From Clostridiaceae bacterium DTU079 (GTDB lineage: Bacteria > Bacillota > Clostridia > Acetivibrionales > Acetivibrionaceae), in the NCBI GenBank assembly GCA_001512505.1, contig LFSC01000023.1, positions 10,511 through 55,891 on the forward strand: a DNA stretch of 45,381 nucleotides, read 5' to 3'. Each line of letters starts with the position of its first letter. Position 1 is the first letter of the stretch. The notes below the pieces were generated by a model, which saw nothing but the letters and a program-made list of their open reading frames with translations, did not search any database and had not been told where the DNA came from. The position numbers and the translations under genes are program-made. Positions 18,319-25,809 of this stretch are shown here, piece after piece.

Positions 18319-19677
18319 GTGTTAATGCCTTTTGAAATAATAGAAACCATTAAGATGATTCAGCAGGAAAACCTTGATATAAGGACAATAACCATGGGAA
18401 TATCCCTTAGGGATTGTGCTTGTTCAAGCGGCAAGGAATCGAGAAAAAAAATATATGACAAGATAACCAGGCTGGCAGAGAACCTTGTAAAGGTTGGAGA
18501 AGATATAGAAAGGGAATACGGGGTTCCTATAGTCAACAAGAGAATTTCCGTTACCCCGATTTCCATTATTGCAGAAAGCTGCGATGATGAGAATTATGTG
18601 GAGTTTGCCAAAACTTTGGACAGAGCCGCCGACGCTGTTGGTGTTAATTTTATCGGCGGTTTTTCCGCATTGGTTCACAAGGGATATACTGTAGGGGACA
18701 GAAGGCTTATTGCATCCATACCGGAAGCTCTCAGCAGTACTAAAAAGGTTTGCTCCTCCGTTAACCTTGCCACCACTAAGACAGGCATAAATATGGATGC
18801 TGTAAGGGAAATGGGAAAAATAATAAAAAAATCCGCCGAGCTTACAGCAGACAGCGGAGGCATGGCTTGCGCAAAATTGGTTGTATTTGCTAATGTTCCG
18901 GAGGACAACCCATTTATGGCAGGAGCTTTTCATGGTGTCGGGGAACCGGAATGTGTTATAAACGTGGGTGTCAGCGGTCCCGGTACCGTCAAGGCTGCAT
19001 TGGAAAAGGTTAAGGGTGCCGATTTTGAAACCGTATCTGAGACCATTAAAAAGACAGCATTTAAAATAACAAGGATGGGGCAATTGGTGGCCTATGAGGC
19101 ATCAAGGCGCCTGGGGGTAGCCTTTGGAATTGTTGACTTGTCACTGGCACCGACTCCGGCGATAGGGGACAGTGTTGCTCATATACTGGAGGAAATGGGC
19201 CTTGAAAAGTGTGGCACACACGGTACAACAGCTGCACTGGCTCTTCTCAATGATGCGGTAAAGAAGGGCGGAACGATGGCTTCTTCTTACGTCGGAGGTT
19301 TAAGCGGCGCATTTATTCCGGTAAGCGAAGATGCGGGTATGATTGATGCGGTTAAGGCAGGAGCGTTATCAATAGAAAAGCTTGAAGCAATGACCTGTGT
19401 TTGCTCTGTAGGTCTAGATATGATAGTAGTTCCCGGCGACACGAGTGCAGAAACAATTTCAGCGATTATCGCAGACGAGGCAGCTATAGGTGTGGTAAAC
19501 AATAAGACAACAGCGGTACGCATAATTCCTGCACCGGGTAAAAAGGTCGGTGATGTGGTGGAATTCGGCGGACTTTTAGGTTCCGGTCCGGTTATGGAGG
19601 TAAGCAAATTCAGCAGTAAGGAATTCATTGAAAGAGGCGGAAGAATACCTGCACCTATTCATAGCCTTCGCAATTAG
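18319..19677 (+). CDS. DUF711 (UPF0210, PFL-family) protein
   Basis: This 452-residue soluble protein matches DUF711 at full length: [14 protein letters not shown] near the start, a Gly-rich core with [33 protein letters not shown], and [20 protein letters not shown] near the C-terminus. The family has a solved glycyl-radical-like fold but no proven reaction as far as I know. It starts at a GTG, 8 bases after GGGAGG, and follows the ACT protein, which may regulate it. An ATG two codons later is an alternative. Confidence 0.9.
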   Translation: MLMPFEIIETIKMIQQENLDIRTITMGISLRDCACSSGKESRKKIYDKITRLAENLVKVGEDIEREYGVPIVNKRISVTPISIIAESCDDENYVEFAKTLDRAADAVGVNFIGGFSALVHKGYTVGDRRLIASIPEALSSTKKVCSSVNLATTKTGINMDAVREMGKIIKKSAELTADSGGMACAKLVVFANVPEDNPFMAGAFHGVGEPECVINVGVSGPGTVKAALEKVKGADFETVSETIKKTAFKITRMGQLVAYEASRRLGVAFGIVDLSLAPTPAIGDSVAHILEEMGLEKCGTHGTTAALALLNDAVKKGGTMASSYVGGLSGAFIPVSEDAGMIDAVKAGALSIEKLEAMTCVCSVGLDMIVVPGDTSAETISAIIADEAAIGVVNNKTTAVRIIPAPGKKVGDVVEFGGLLGSGPVMEVSKFSSKEFIERGGRIPAPIHSLRN

Positions 19678-19752
19678 CCATAGGAAGTTTATATTTGAAA
19701 TATAAAATGAAAATGAATCTTATTAGAAAAATGGAATGCAGTAAGTAATTAT

Positions 19753-19822
19753 CCCCCCTCAAAAAAATATTTTACTCGTATTTATATATCGAATAGAGTT
19801 AAATATTTTGTTTTGAGAGGGG
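19753..19822 (+). promoter_or_regulatory. Imperfect inverted repeat with sigma-I-like promoter elements before GH53
   Basis: CCCCCCTC followed by seven A (19753-19767) and AATATTT pair with AAATATTTTG TTTTGAGAGGGG (19801-19822), with one mismatch and a 2-base bulge. The right arm contains the GH53 ribosome site GAGAGGGG. The loop holds CGTA (19777) and CGAA (19790). Sigma-I promoters are described as an A-tract at -35 and CGWA at -10, so this is the best sigma-I promoter candidate of the window. It may also be a ribosome-site-masking hairpin in read-through transcripts. Confidence 0.45.
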
Positions 19823-19831
19823 TATTATTTT

Positions 19832-21136
19832 ATGAAAAAAATAAATTCCTTATTCTTATGTATTATATTTATTTTTACATTGATTTATCCTTTTATCAGT
19901 CCTGCCCCGGTTGCTGCTGCAAATTTTGCAAAAGGAGCGGATGTTAGTTGGCTCTCACAGATGGAAGAGCATGGATATAAGTTTTATGACGATAACGGAG
20001 TAGCTAAAGATTGTCTTCAAATATTGAAAGAACATGGAATTGATTCCATTAGGCTTAGGGTATGGGTTAACCCGTCCAATGATCCTTATTCCGGTCATTG
20101 CAGCAAGGAAGAAACTGTGAGGATGGCGAAGCGCTGTGCGGATATGGGATTTAGAATTATGATTGATTTCCATTACAGTGATTCATGGGCAGACCCGGGC
20201 AAACAGTATAAACCGGCGGCATGGAACAACCACGACATAAATCAGCTCAAAGCGGATGTTTATAACCATACCTATGATGTATTGAGTGCATTAAAATCCA
20301 ACGGAGTTAAGCCCGAATGGGTTCAGGTAGGCAATGAAACAAATGACGGGATGTTATGGGAGGAAGGCAGAGCCTCTAAAAACATGAAGAATTTTGCACT
20401 TCTTATTAACAGCGGATATGATGCTGTCAAGGCTGTTTTCAGTGATGCAAAAGTAATTGTCCATATATCTAACGGGCATAATAACAGCTTGTTTAGATGG
20501 ATTTTCGACGGTCTTCGCAGTAACGGGGCAAAGTTTGATGTTATAGGGATGTCCCTTTATCCTGAGGTTGATAACTGGTCCAGTATGAGCAATCAGTGCC
20601 TTTCAAATATGAATGATATGGTATCGAGATACGGAAAAGAAATAATGATTTGCGAAGTCGGAATGCCGGCTTACCCGGCTTCAGAAAGCAAAGCTTTTCT
20701 TACGGACATTATCAAAAAGACAAGATCAGTATCGGGAGGTAAAGGCTTGGGGGTATTCTATTGGGAGCCGCAATGCTATAATTGGGCAGGGTACGGTAAA
20801 GGAGCATGGTATAATGACGGAAGACCTTCGGTAGCCTTGGATGCATTCCTTGAAGGGGTAATTCCCACACCCACACCAACATCAAGTCCCACACCCACAC
20901 CGACAACTACATATTCATCGGGATTACCGGGAGATGTAAATGGTGATGGGTATGTTGATTCATTGGATCTATCGATTTTTAAAAGGTATATCCTTCGTAA
21001 AATCGATAATTTGCCTGTAGCTGATGCTAAAAGAGCGGCCGATTTGAATGAGGATGGATATATTGATTCAACGGATGTTACTATTTTGAAAAGGTATTTA
21101 CTGAGAAAGATTAAGGCGTTACCATATGTGGTATAG
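19832..21136 (+). CDS. Cellulosomal arabinogalactan endo-beta-1,4-galactanase, GH53 with type I dockerin
   Basis: This 434-residue protein has a signal peptide (about 1-28, ending PVAAA), a GH53 catalytic domain (about 30-345), a Pro-Thr linker and a dockerin (367-434). The acid/base is Glu169 in QVGNETNDG and the nucleophile is Glu275 in ICEVGMP. It should cut beta-1,4-galactan side chains of pectin, extending the cellulosome beyond cellulose. The dockerin repeats begin DVNGDGYVDSLD and DLNEDGYIDSTD, both followed by KRY; both loops are canonical. The gene stands alone between two terminated units, downstream of the sigma-I-like element. Confidence 0.94.
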   Translation: MKKINSLFLCIIFIFTLIYPFISPAPVAAANFAKGADVSWLSQMEEHGYKFYDDNGVAKDCLQILKEHGIDSIRLRVWVNPSNDPYSGHCSKEETVRMAKRCADMGFRIMIDFHYSDSWADPGKQYKPAAWNNHDINQLKADVYNHTYDVLSALKSNGVKPEWVQVGNETNDGMLWEEGRASKNMKNFALLINSGYDAVKAVFSDAKVIVHISNGHNNSLFRWIFDGLRSNGAKFDVIGMSLYPEVDNWSSMSNQCLSNMNDMVSRYGKEIMICEVGMPAYPASESKAFLTDIIKKTRSVSGGKGLGVFYWEPQCYNWAGYGKGAWYNDGRPSVALDAFLEGVIPTPTPTSSPTPTPTTTYSSGLPGDVNGDGYVDSLDLSIFKRYILRKIDNLPVADAKRAADLNEDGYIDSTDVTILKRYLLRKIKALPYVV

Positions 21137-21161
21137 AGTTGTTTAGATATTGATTTAATGG

Positions 21162-21205
21162 AATCCCTTACCTGCAAATATCCGCAGGTAGGGGATTTGT
21201 TTTGT
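21162..21205 (+). terminator. Terminator of the GH53 gene
   Basis: AATCCCTTACCTGC pairs with GCAGGTAGGGGATT over an 8-base loop, followed by TGTTTTG. Confidence 0.85.
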
Positions 21206-21238
21206 GACGACAAATTTGTATTTTTTTCATAAATTTTC

Positions 21239-21267
21239 TTGAAAAATGGAAAACAATGTATTATAAT
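21239..21267 (+). promoter_or_regulatory. Strong-looking sigma-A promoter before the RHS fragment
   Basis: TTGAAA and TATAAT are separated by exactly 17 bases. The only thing downstream on this strand is the truncated RHS piece and then the antisense of the DUF4130 gene. Confidence 0.6.
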
Positions 21268-21289
21268 ACAACGTAGTTTTCTTTTAATT

Positions 21290-21745
21290 GTCCAAAAGGC
21301 TTATAAATATGATGCCGTGGGCAATGTGATAAAAGAGCTTGATGCATTGGGCTATGAGTCAGGTTCCGGTACGAATGCTGACAGCAAGATTAACAACGGA
21401 TACGATACGGAGTATACCTATAATCTTGCAAATAAAGTAATAAAGGTACTGGATCCGGTAACAAAGCAAAAGAATCTTAACTTTACTAAACAATACGCTT
21501 ACGATGCTCTGGGAAGAATTGTTTCGGAAACCGATGCAAAAGGGACAATGACCCTGTATACCTATGATGATGCAGGAAATGTAACATGTAAAAAAGTAAA
21601 GAAATCTTCAGGACCGGAACAGGTTATAGAGTCAAATACATATGACTTTATTGGAAACTTGCTGTCTGTGACCGACGGAAACGGGAATACAACAACATTT
21701 GAGTACAATACGTTCGGTGAGTTGAGAAGCGAAACACACCCCCGC
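21290..21745 (+). pseudogene. RHS/YD-repeat protein fragment
   Basis: About 150 residues of typical YD repeats are present: YKYDAVGNVIKELDALGY, YAYDALGRIVSETDAKGT, YTYDDAGNV, and FEYNTFGELRSETHP. RHS proteins are normally well over 1000 residues, with a secretion region and a toxic C-terminus; here both ends are missing. Similarity begins abruptly near 21290 and ends at about 21745, where the frame runs into the 3' end of the convergent gene and stops at 21769. It looks like an internal fragment left by recombination. The repeats themselves contain no stop. Confidence 0.8.
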
Positions 21746-21746
21746 T

Positions 21747-22490
21747 TTATGAATCGCTTTTTTCGATGAGATGCTTCCAATATCTCTTGGGCATGTATTG
21801 CTTTTGAAGCTTTGGATTAATCCTTTCATTAATGCATATGCTTTTAAAAAACCCTTTAAAAAGAGTTTCATATTGGTCGGTCCGGGATTTGGAGCAGTTA
21901 TATATTTCTTCCGGAAGATCCGTAATGACACAGTCGTTTTTATCGTAAACCGCAGCAATGCCCCTTTTTATGTCATGGATTATCCAGTTTTGATTTGAAA
22001 ATCTTTCGGAAAAGTGGGGTATTAACAGAACGGTAATATTGTAATCCGGCTCGTAGGCAGCGTAATACAGATCATTATCAAGTTTTTTAAATCTTATTAT
22101 ACCCATCATCAAGTGGCTTTCCCTTTGAACCGACTTTACTGCGTTATGTACCGGAAAAACTCTCTCATCGGTAAGATAAAGATCTACTTTTCTTCCCACT
22201 TTAAACCCCAGCTTAATATATTGATATATGCTATTACTGATCCCGTCAATTTCCGAAAGGTACGCATGGTAAGCATTTTTCAGGGCGTTATATGATATTT
22301 TTTTATATATGGCCTCGTACACCTTGGAGGCTTTTTCTTCGGAGGTTTCAATGGTAAAGCTTGTATCGAAAATACTCATTTGATTGTTCTTTTGTACAGG
22401 GCATATATACGGCGATTCTTTCCTATAATAGGCTTCATATATTGCTGTAAGGAGTCCTTCAAAGCTTTTGTCATAATAGTAATATATCAT
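21747..22490 (-). CDS. DUF4130 / TIGR03915-type probable DNA metabolism protein
   Basis: This 247-residue protein begins MIYYYYDKSFEGLLTAIYEAY, the characteristic start of the DUF4130 family, which is found next to a radical-SAM protein or fused to a uracil-DNA-glycosylase-like domain in other genomes. It also has the conserved GVIRFKKL-like strand (here MGIIRFKKLDNDLYYA) and HFSERF. No glycosylase domain is attached here. Its ATG overlaps the stop of the radical-SAM gene by one base, so the two are coupled. The SOS-type operator upstream of the pair supports a DNA repair role. Its 3' end abuts the RHS fragment. Confidence 0.85.
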   Translation of the reverse strand: MIYYYYDKSFEGLLTAIYEAYYRKESPYICPVQKNNQMSIFDTSFTIETSEEKASKVYEAIYKKISYNALKNAYHAYLSEIDGISNSIYQYIKLGFKVGRKVDLYLTDERVFPVHNAVKSVQRESHLMMGIIRFKKLDNDLYYAAYEPDYNITVLLIPHFSERFSNQNWIIHDIKRGIAAVYDKNDCVITDLPEEIYNCSKSRTDQYETLFKGFFKSICINERINPKLQKQYMPKRYWKHLIEKSDS

Positions 22491-23800
22491 TACATTTCAC
22501 CTGTTATACTCATAATTTTATCATTTACTGTGGGCATATTATCAATGAGTGAAAAGAGGGAAAGCTGCTCCCAAGTGGTAGTAGCGTCAAATCTATTGGC
22601 TTTATCTGTCAGTGCGTGACGGATAAGGGTATCGTTCATGTCTATCCCACCGGAATATTTTCCGTTACAGGTAATAAAAAACCGGGCACGCTTTAATACT
22701 ATCCCCAACTTTTTTAAATCATCGTGATTTAAGGATTTTACTCTTCTTGCACTTATAATTTTTTTGGCTGAACGTACCCCAATACCCGGGACTCTCAAGA
22801 GCATTTCATAGTCGGCGCGGTTTATTTCAACGGGGAAGAGCTCCAGATGGTTAAGGGCCCAATTGGCTTTCGGGTCAAGGTTTATGTCAAAGTCCGGTGT
22901 TTTTTCATCGAGAAGCTCGTCCGAACTGAACCCGTAAAACCTCAGGAGCCAATCGGCCTGATAAAGCCTATGCTCTCGAAGCAAAGGAGGATTTTTGATT
23001 GCAGGAAGGTTTGGGTTTTGCGATGAAACCGGAACATATGCAGAGTAGTATACCCTTTTCAATTTGTAGCTTTGATAGAGCTTTTCCGAAAGCCTTAAAA
23101 TACTTAAATCGTGCTCGGGACTGGCTCCGATAATAAGCTGGGTGCTCTGCCCCGCAGGGACAAAGTCCGGTGCTTTCTTTGTTAAGCTGCGTTCCTCCTG
23201 CTTTTGAATGATTTTCGAACTGATAAAGCCCATGGGTTTGAGTATTGCCTCCTTTTCTTTTTGGGGCGCTAAGAGTTTAAGGCTTTTGCTTGAGGGAAGC
23301 TCAATATTCACACTCATTCTGTCCACAAGTCTGCCTGTAGCCTCTATAAGATTCAAGTCTGCCCCGGGAATGGCTTTTATATGGATATATCCGTTAAATA
23401 AATAATCTTCTCTCAAAATTCTTATGGATTCGTATAATAACTCCATTGTGTGATTTGGATTTTTAATTATGGAAGAGCTTAAGAAAAGCCCCTCTATGTA
23501 GTTTCTCTTATAAAAATTTATAGTAAGGTCGGCAACCTCCCGGGGTGTAAATGCGGCACGGGGAATATCGTTGGAAACTCTGTTTACACAGTAGGCACAG
23601 TCATAAATACAGTAGTTTGTCAGAAGAATTTTTAATAATGAGATGCACCTGCCGTCGTCAGCCCAACTATGGCATATACCGCAGACAGAAGCATTACCGA
23701 TTCCACCTTTAGTGTTTTTTCTATTGCTTCCGCTGGAGGAGCATGATACGTCATACTTTGCGGCAGCAGATAGAATTTCAAGCTTTTTTAGAAGTTCCAT
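22490..23800 (-). CDS. Radical-SAM putative DNA modification/repair protein (TIGR03916 type)
   Basis: This 436-residue protein carries the radical-SAM cluster CIYDCAYC (Cys64, Cys68, Cys71), which binds a 4Fe-4S cluster and S-adenosylmethionine. A Cys-rich N-terminus (Cys20, Cys40, Cys43, Cys52) may hold another metal site. Near the C-terminus (about 345-410), LLRVPGIGVRSAKKIISARR is a helix-hairpin-helix DNA-binding motif. The family is known only as a putative repair/modification enzyme genetically linked to uracil-DNA-glycosylase-like proteins. It is the first gene of a two-gene operon; its promoter -35 is overlapped by a LexA-type box, so damage induction is likely. The reaction is unknown. 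Confidence 0.9.
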   Translation of the reverse strand: MELLKKLEILSAAAKYDVSCSSSGSNRKNTKGGIGNASVCGICHSWADDGRCISLLKILLTNYCIYDCAYCVNRVSNDIPRAAFTPREVADLTINFYKRNYIEGLFLSSSIIKNPNHTMELLYESIRILREDYLFNGYIHIKAIPGADLNLIEATGRLVDRMSVNIELPSSKSLKLLAPQKEKEAILKPMGFISSKIIQKQEERSLTKKAPDFVPAGQSTQLIIGASPEHDLSILRLSEKLYQSYKLKRVYYSAYVPVSSQNPNLPAIKNPPLLREHRLYQADWLLRFYGFSSDELLDEKTPDFDINLDPKANWALNHLELFPVEINRADYEMLLRVPGIGVRSAKKIISARRVKSLNHDDLKKLGIVLKRARFFITCNGKYSGGIDMNDTLIRHALTDKANRFDATTTWEQLSLFSLIDNMPTVNDKIMSITGEM

Positions 23801-23847
23801 AAATCCACCGTCCTAAATATGTTGTCACATTGCAATCTACTAGGTAA

Positions 23848-23876
23848 ATTATAACACAGAAGAATTGAAAAATCAA
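23848..23876 (-). promoter_or_regulatory. Promoter of the radical-SAM/DUF4130 operon
   Basis: On the minus strand TTGATT (23876-23871) and TATAAT (23853-23848) have a 17-base spacer. The -35 shares three bases with the LexA-like box. Confidence 0.75.
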
Positions 23877-23887
23877 ACATATGTTCG
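23874..23887. promoter_or_regulatory. LexA (SOS) operator, near consensus
   Basis: CAAACATATGTTCG matches the Gram-positive SOS box CGAACATATGTTCG at 13 of 14 positions and sits in a 20-base near-palindrome AATCAAACATATGTTCGATT. It overlaps the -35 of the operon promoter, an ideal place for repression. Confidence 0.75.
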
Positions 23888-24166
23888 ATTGTGAGCGGCT
23901 TTTATATAAAGAAAGAATTCCAAAAACTCAAGCTTCACAGGCCCAGAGCCTGTATCCGCATTTTTCTATACGTAAATAAATGCATTTTCGAAAGAGAGGT
24001 GCTTTTGCTTTGCTTCAATACAATTATAATCGAATTTGCTGAAGTGATGTTTATTTAGATATAAAAAAGAGAATAGAAAGCAAAACCCACAATAACAGCA
24101 TAATAAAATTGATTAGTTAAGGATTGCATGATTTCCTAAATAATACCGTTATACTGCCATAAACCC
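23888..24166. other. Gene-free stretch upstream of the SOS operon
   Basis: No gene is visible. ACAGGC and GCCTGT around 23938-23954 form a small hairpin that could end the 24167 transcript, but the following T-run is displaced by about 12 bases. Confidence 0.4.
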
Positions 24167-24679
24167 TCAAAGCATATTGTCCGTTTTTATTATAAGATTT
24201 TTAAGATTAATATTTGAGGATACCTCAAAACAAACCTGATGCTCCTCGTTGAGCGGTTCGGTTCCTACATGTATCATATTTGCATTATCCAATAAAAAAA
24301 CTTTGATATCGCCTGTTACATTTCGGTCAGTAACTTCTATTACTAAAAGGGCCCGGGATATTTCGTCCTGGAAAGGAATAAGTCTTATGGTATATTTGCC
24401 CTTATCGGTTACCAATTCGGAAACTTCTCTTACTTGAGAAGCATTTGCCACGGATACCGAAACACAATCAACATTGGAATTGTGCCATAGCGCTTTCTGC
24501 ACTGAAGCTGAAAGACTGATTTGCTCAATATATTCTTTATAATAATTGAACTTATTAATACACTCATCACAGTAAGAGAAATGTTCTTCAACTTCTATGG
24601 CTTCTGTTTCGTTAAGCTCCATGTTGAAATAATTCATTATAATTTCCTGGGAAGGACATTTTGTTTTTTGATTATTCAT
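24167..24679 (-). CDS. Zinc-finger (anti-sigma-like) protein
   Basis: This 170-residue soluble protein has an N-terminus (about 5-42) that matches the zinc-binding anti-sigma (ZAS) pattern: Cys8, then EEHFSYCDEC with His33, Cys37 and Cys40 (HxxxCxxC). The rest is beta-strand-rich, without a membrane segment, and unrecognised. ZAS proteins bind and hold sigma factors, sometimes releasing them on redox or ligand change. It lies 29 bases after the 261-residue unknown gene in the same direction, so that protein is its likely partner. No known sigma factor is adjacent. Confidence 0.65.
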   Translation of the reverse strand: MNNQKTKCPSQEIIMNYFNMELNETEAIEVEEHFSYCDECINKFNYYKEYIEQISLSASVQKALWHNSNVDCVSVSVANASQVREVSELVTDKGKYTIRLIPFQDEISRALLVIEVTDRNVTGDIKVFLLDNANMIHVGTEPLNEEHQVCFEVSSNINLKNLIIKTDNML

Positions 24680-24708
24680 TTATATTACACCACCACATTA
24701 AATAAAAA

Positions 24709-25494
24709 TTAGTTTTTTAAGAAAGCTATATAATTCGAGTACAGCGTATTTTTAATCCTGTTGCACCATACCGAAACCATGTGGGATCTTTGAGAAATTT
24801 CATTCACTCCGAAGTAATTGTCTAGTTTTGTAGAGCCTATTCTGTGATTTATTATGGGTTGAATAACTTCCAGAAATTTTGGGTCGGTTTTTCCTTGGTT
24901 TGATAAGTAGCTTGCCAGAACTTCATTTAAAATCTTTCTTAACGGTGAAAACATATAGTCTACAAAAAATGAAGGTAATTCCGATTGCTTTTTATATTCT
25001 TTTAAAAACAAATCCAACATATCGTCAAGCGTGTAGTTGCTAAGCTCCGAAGCTATCCTGATAGCTGACCAACCGTGCAACAAATATCTAAAGCAGTAAC
25101 ACAGAATCCTATGTGGATATCTCGTCTTACATACCAGGGTTCTTAGCATATCTGTCGGAAAATCCAGATTAAAAAACAGCTCTTCCGGATAATATGCCCT
25201 ATAGTGTTCCAATTCGGCAGCTTTAATAAAAATACCGTATTTATTTATTAATTCAATATACAGTAGATGAAATTTATCGGGGCTGTTTTTGAATTTATCC
25301 ATAAGGAAAACATGTGCCTGGTAATGCAACCACATATCCAGATTACCGGGGGGGAACTCCGGAATCGTAAAAGAGCACTTTTCAAATTCATCAAACAGCA
25401 AATTTACATCTACATCTTTATACATAATTGTACGTATCCTGAAATATCCTATTATCCTAGGTTTATATTCAGGGAAACATGTAATTCGTGACAT
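24709..25494 (-). CDS. Unrecognised protein upstream of a zinc-finger anti-sigma-like gene
   Basis: I do not recognise this 261-residue protein. It has no signal peptide or TM, is rich in aromatic residues and looks mostly alpha-helical. The stretch YLLHGWSAIRIASELSNYT has the rhythm of a helix-turn-helix, and the C-terminal part RSHMVSVWCNRIKNTLYSNY is basic and aromatic. Together with the ZAS-type protein directly downstream, a noncanonical sigma-like or DNA-binding regulator is possible, but this is inference from context. AAGGATGAG precedes the ATG. An internal ATG at codon 24 is a weaker alternative. Confidence 0.6.
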   Translation of the reverse strand: MSRITCFPEYKPRIIGYFRIRTIMYKDVDVNLLFDEFEKCSFTIPEFPPGNLDMWLHYQAHVFLMDKFKNSPDKFHLLYIELINKYGIFIKAAELEHYRAYYPEELFFNLDFPTDMLRTLVCKTRYPHRILCYCFRYLLHGWSAIRIASELSNYTLDDMLDLFLKEYKKQSELPSFFVDYMFSPLRKILNEVLASYLSNQGKTDPKFLEVIQPIINHRIGSTKLDNYFGVNEISQRSHMVSVWCNRIKNTLYSNYIAFLKN

Positions 25495-25809
25495 TTTTAC
25501 TCATCCTTAGCAGCCAGAATTTATATAAATGATTATATCACGAAAATGCTTACATTTCTATTATATATGCTTTTTTCATTGTATCTCATGATAGAAGGTT
25601 ATTTTTCTTCACATTTATTTATAATTATTAAGGTTTGATGGCTGTGAATGTATCCTGCATATGATATAATTTTTATGAATATGGAAAATTCATTATGTAT
25701 TTTTAAGCTTATTATTTTCAATATGATATAATTGAAAAACCATCAGGTGAATGTTTTGCTGCATTTTTTAGATACTATCAAAAATACTGATTAGTTGGGG
25801 GAGAGTTAA
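25495..25809. other. Divergent intergenic region with a palindromic promoter-like site
   Basis: No gene is present. TTTTCAAT at 25715-25722 and ATTGAAAA at 25731-25738 form a perfect inverted repeat whose centre includes TATAAT (25727-25732), so it could be a promoter/operator. No good -35 is seen. A 25-base sequence at 25508-25532 recurs at 39399. Confidence 0.4.

Noticed and set aside
18424..19083. 219-codon minus-strand frame
   Set aside because: Antisense of the DUF711 gene, with no recognisable family or ribosome site.
21290..21745. Functional RHS toxin
   Set aside because: Only internal YD repeats remain; secretion region, core end and toxin tip are missing.
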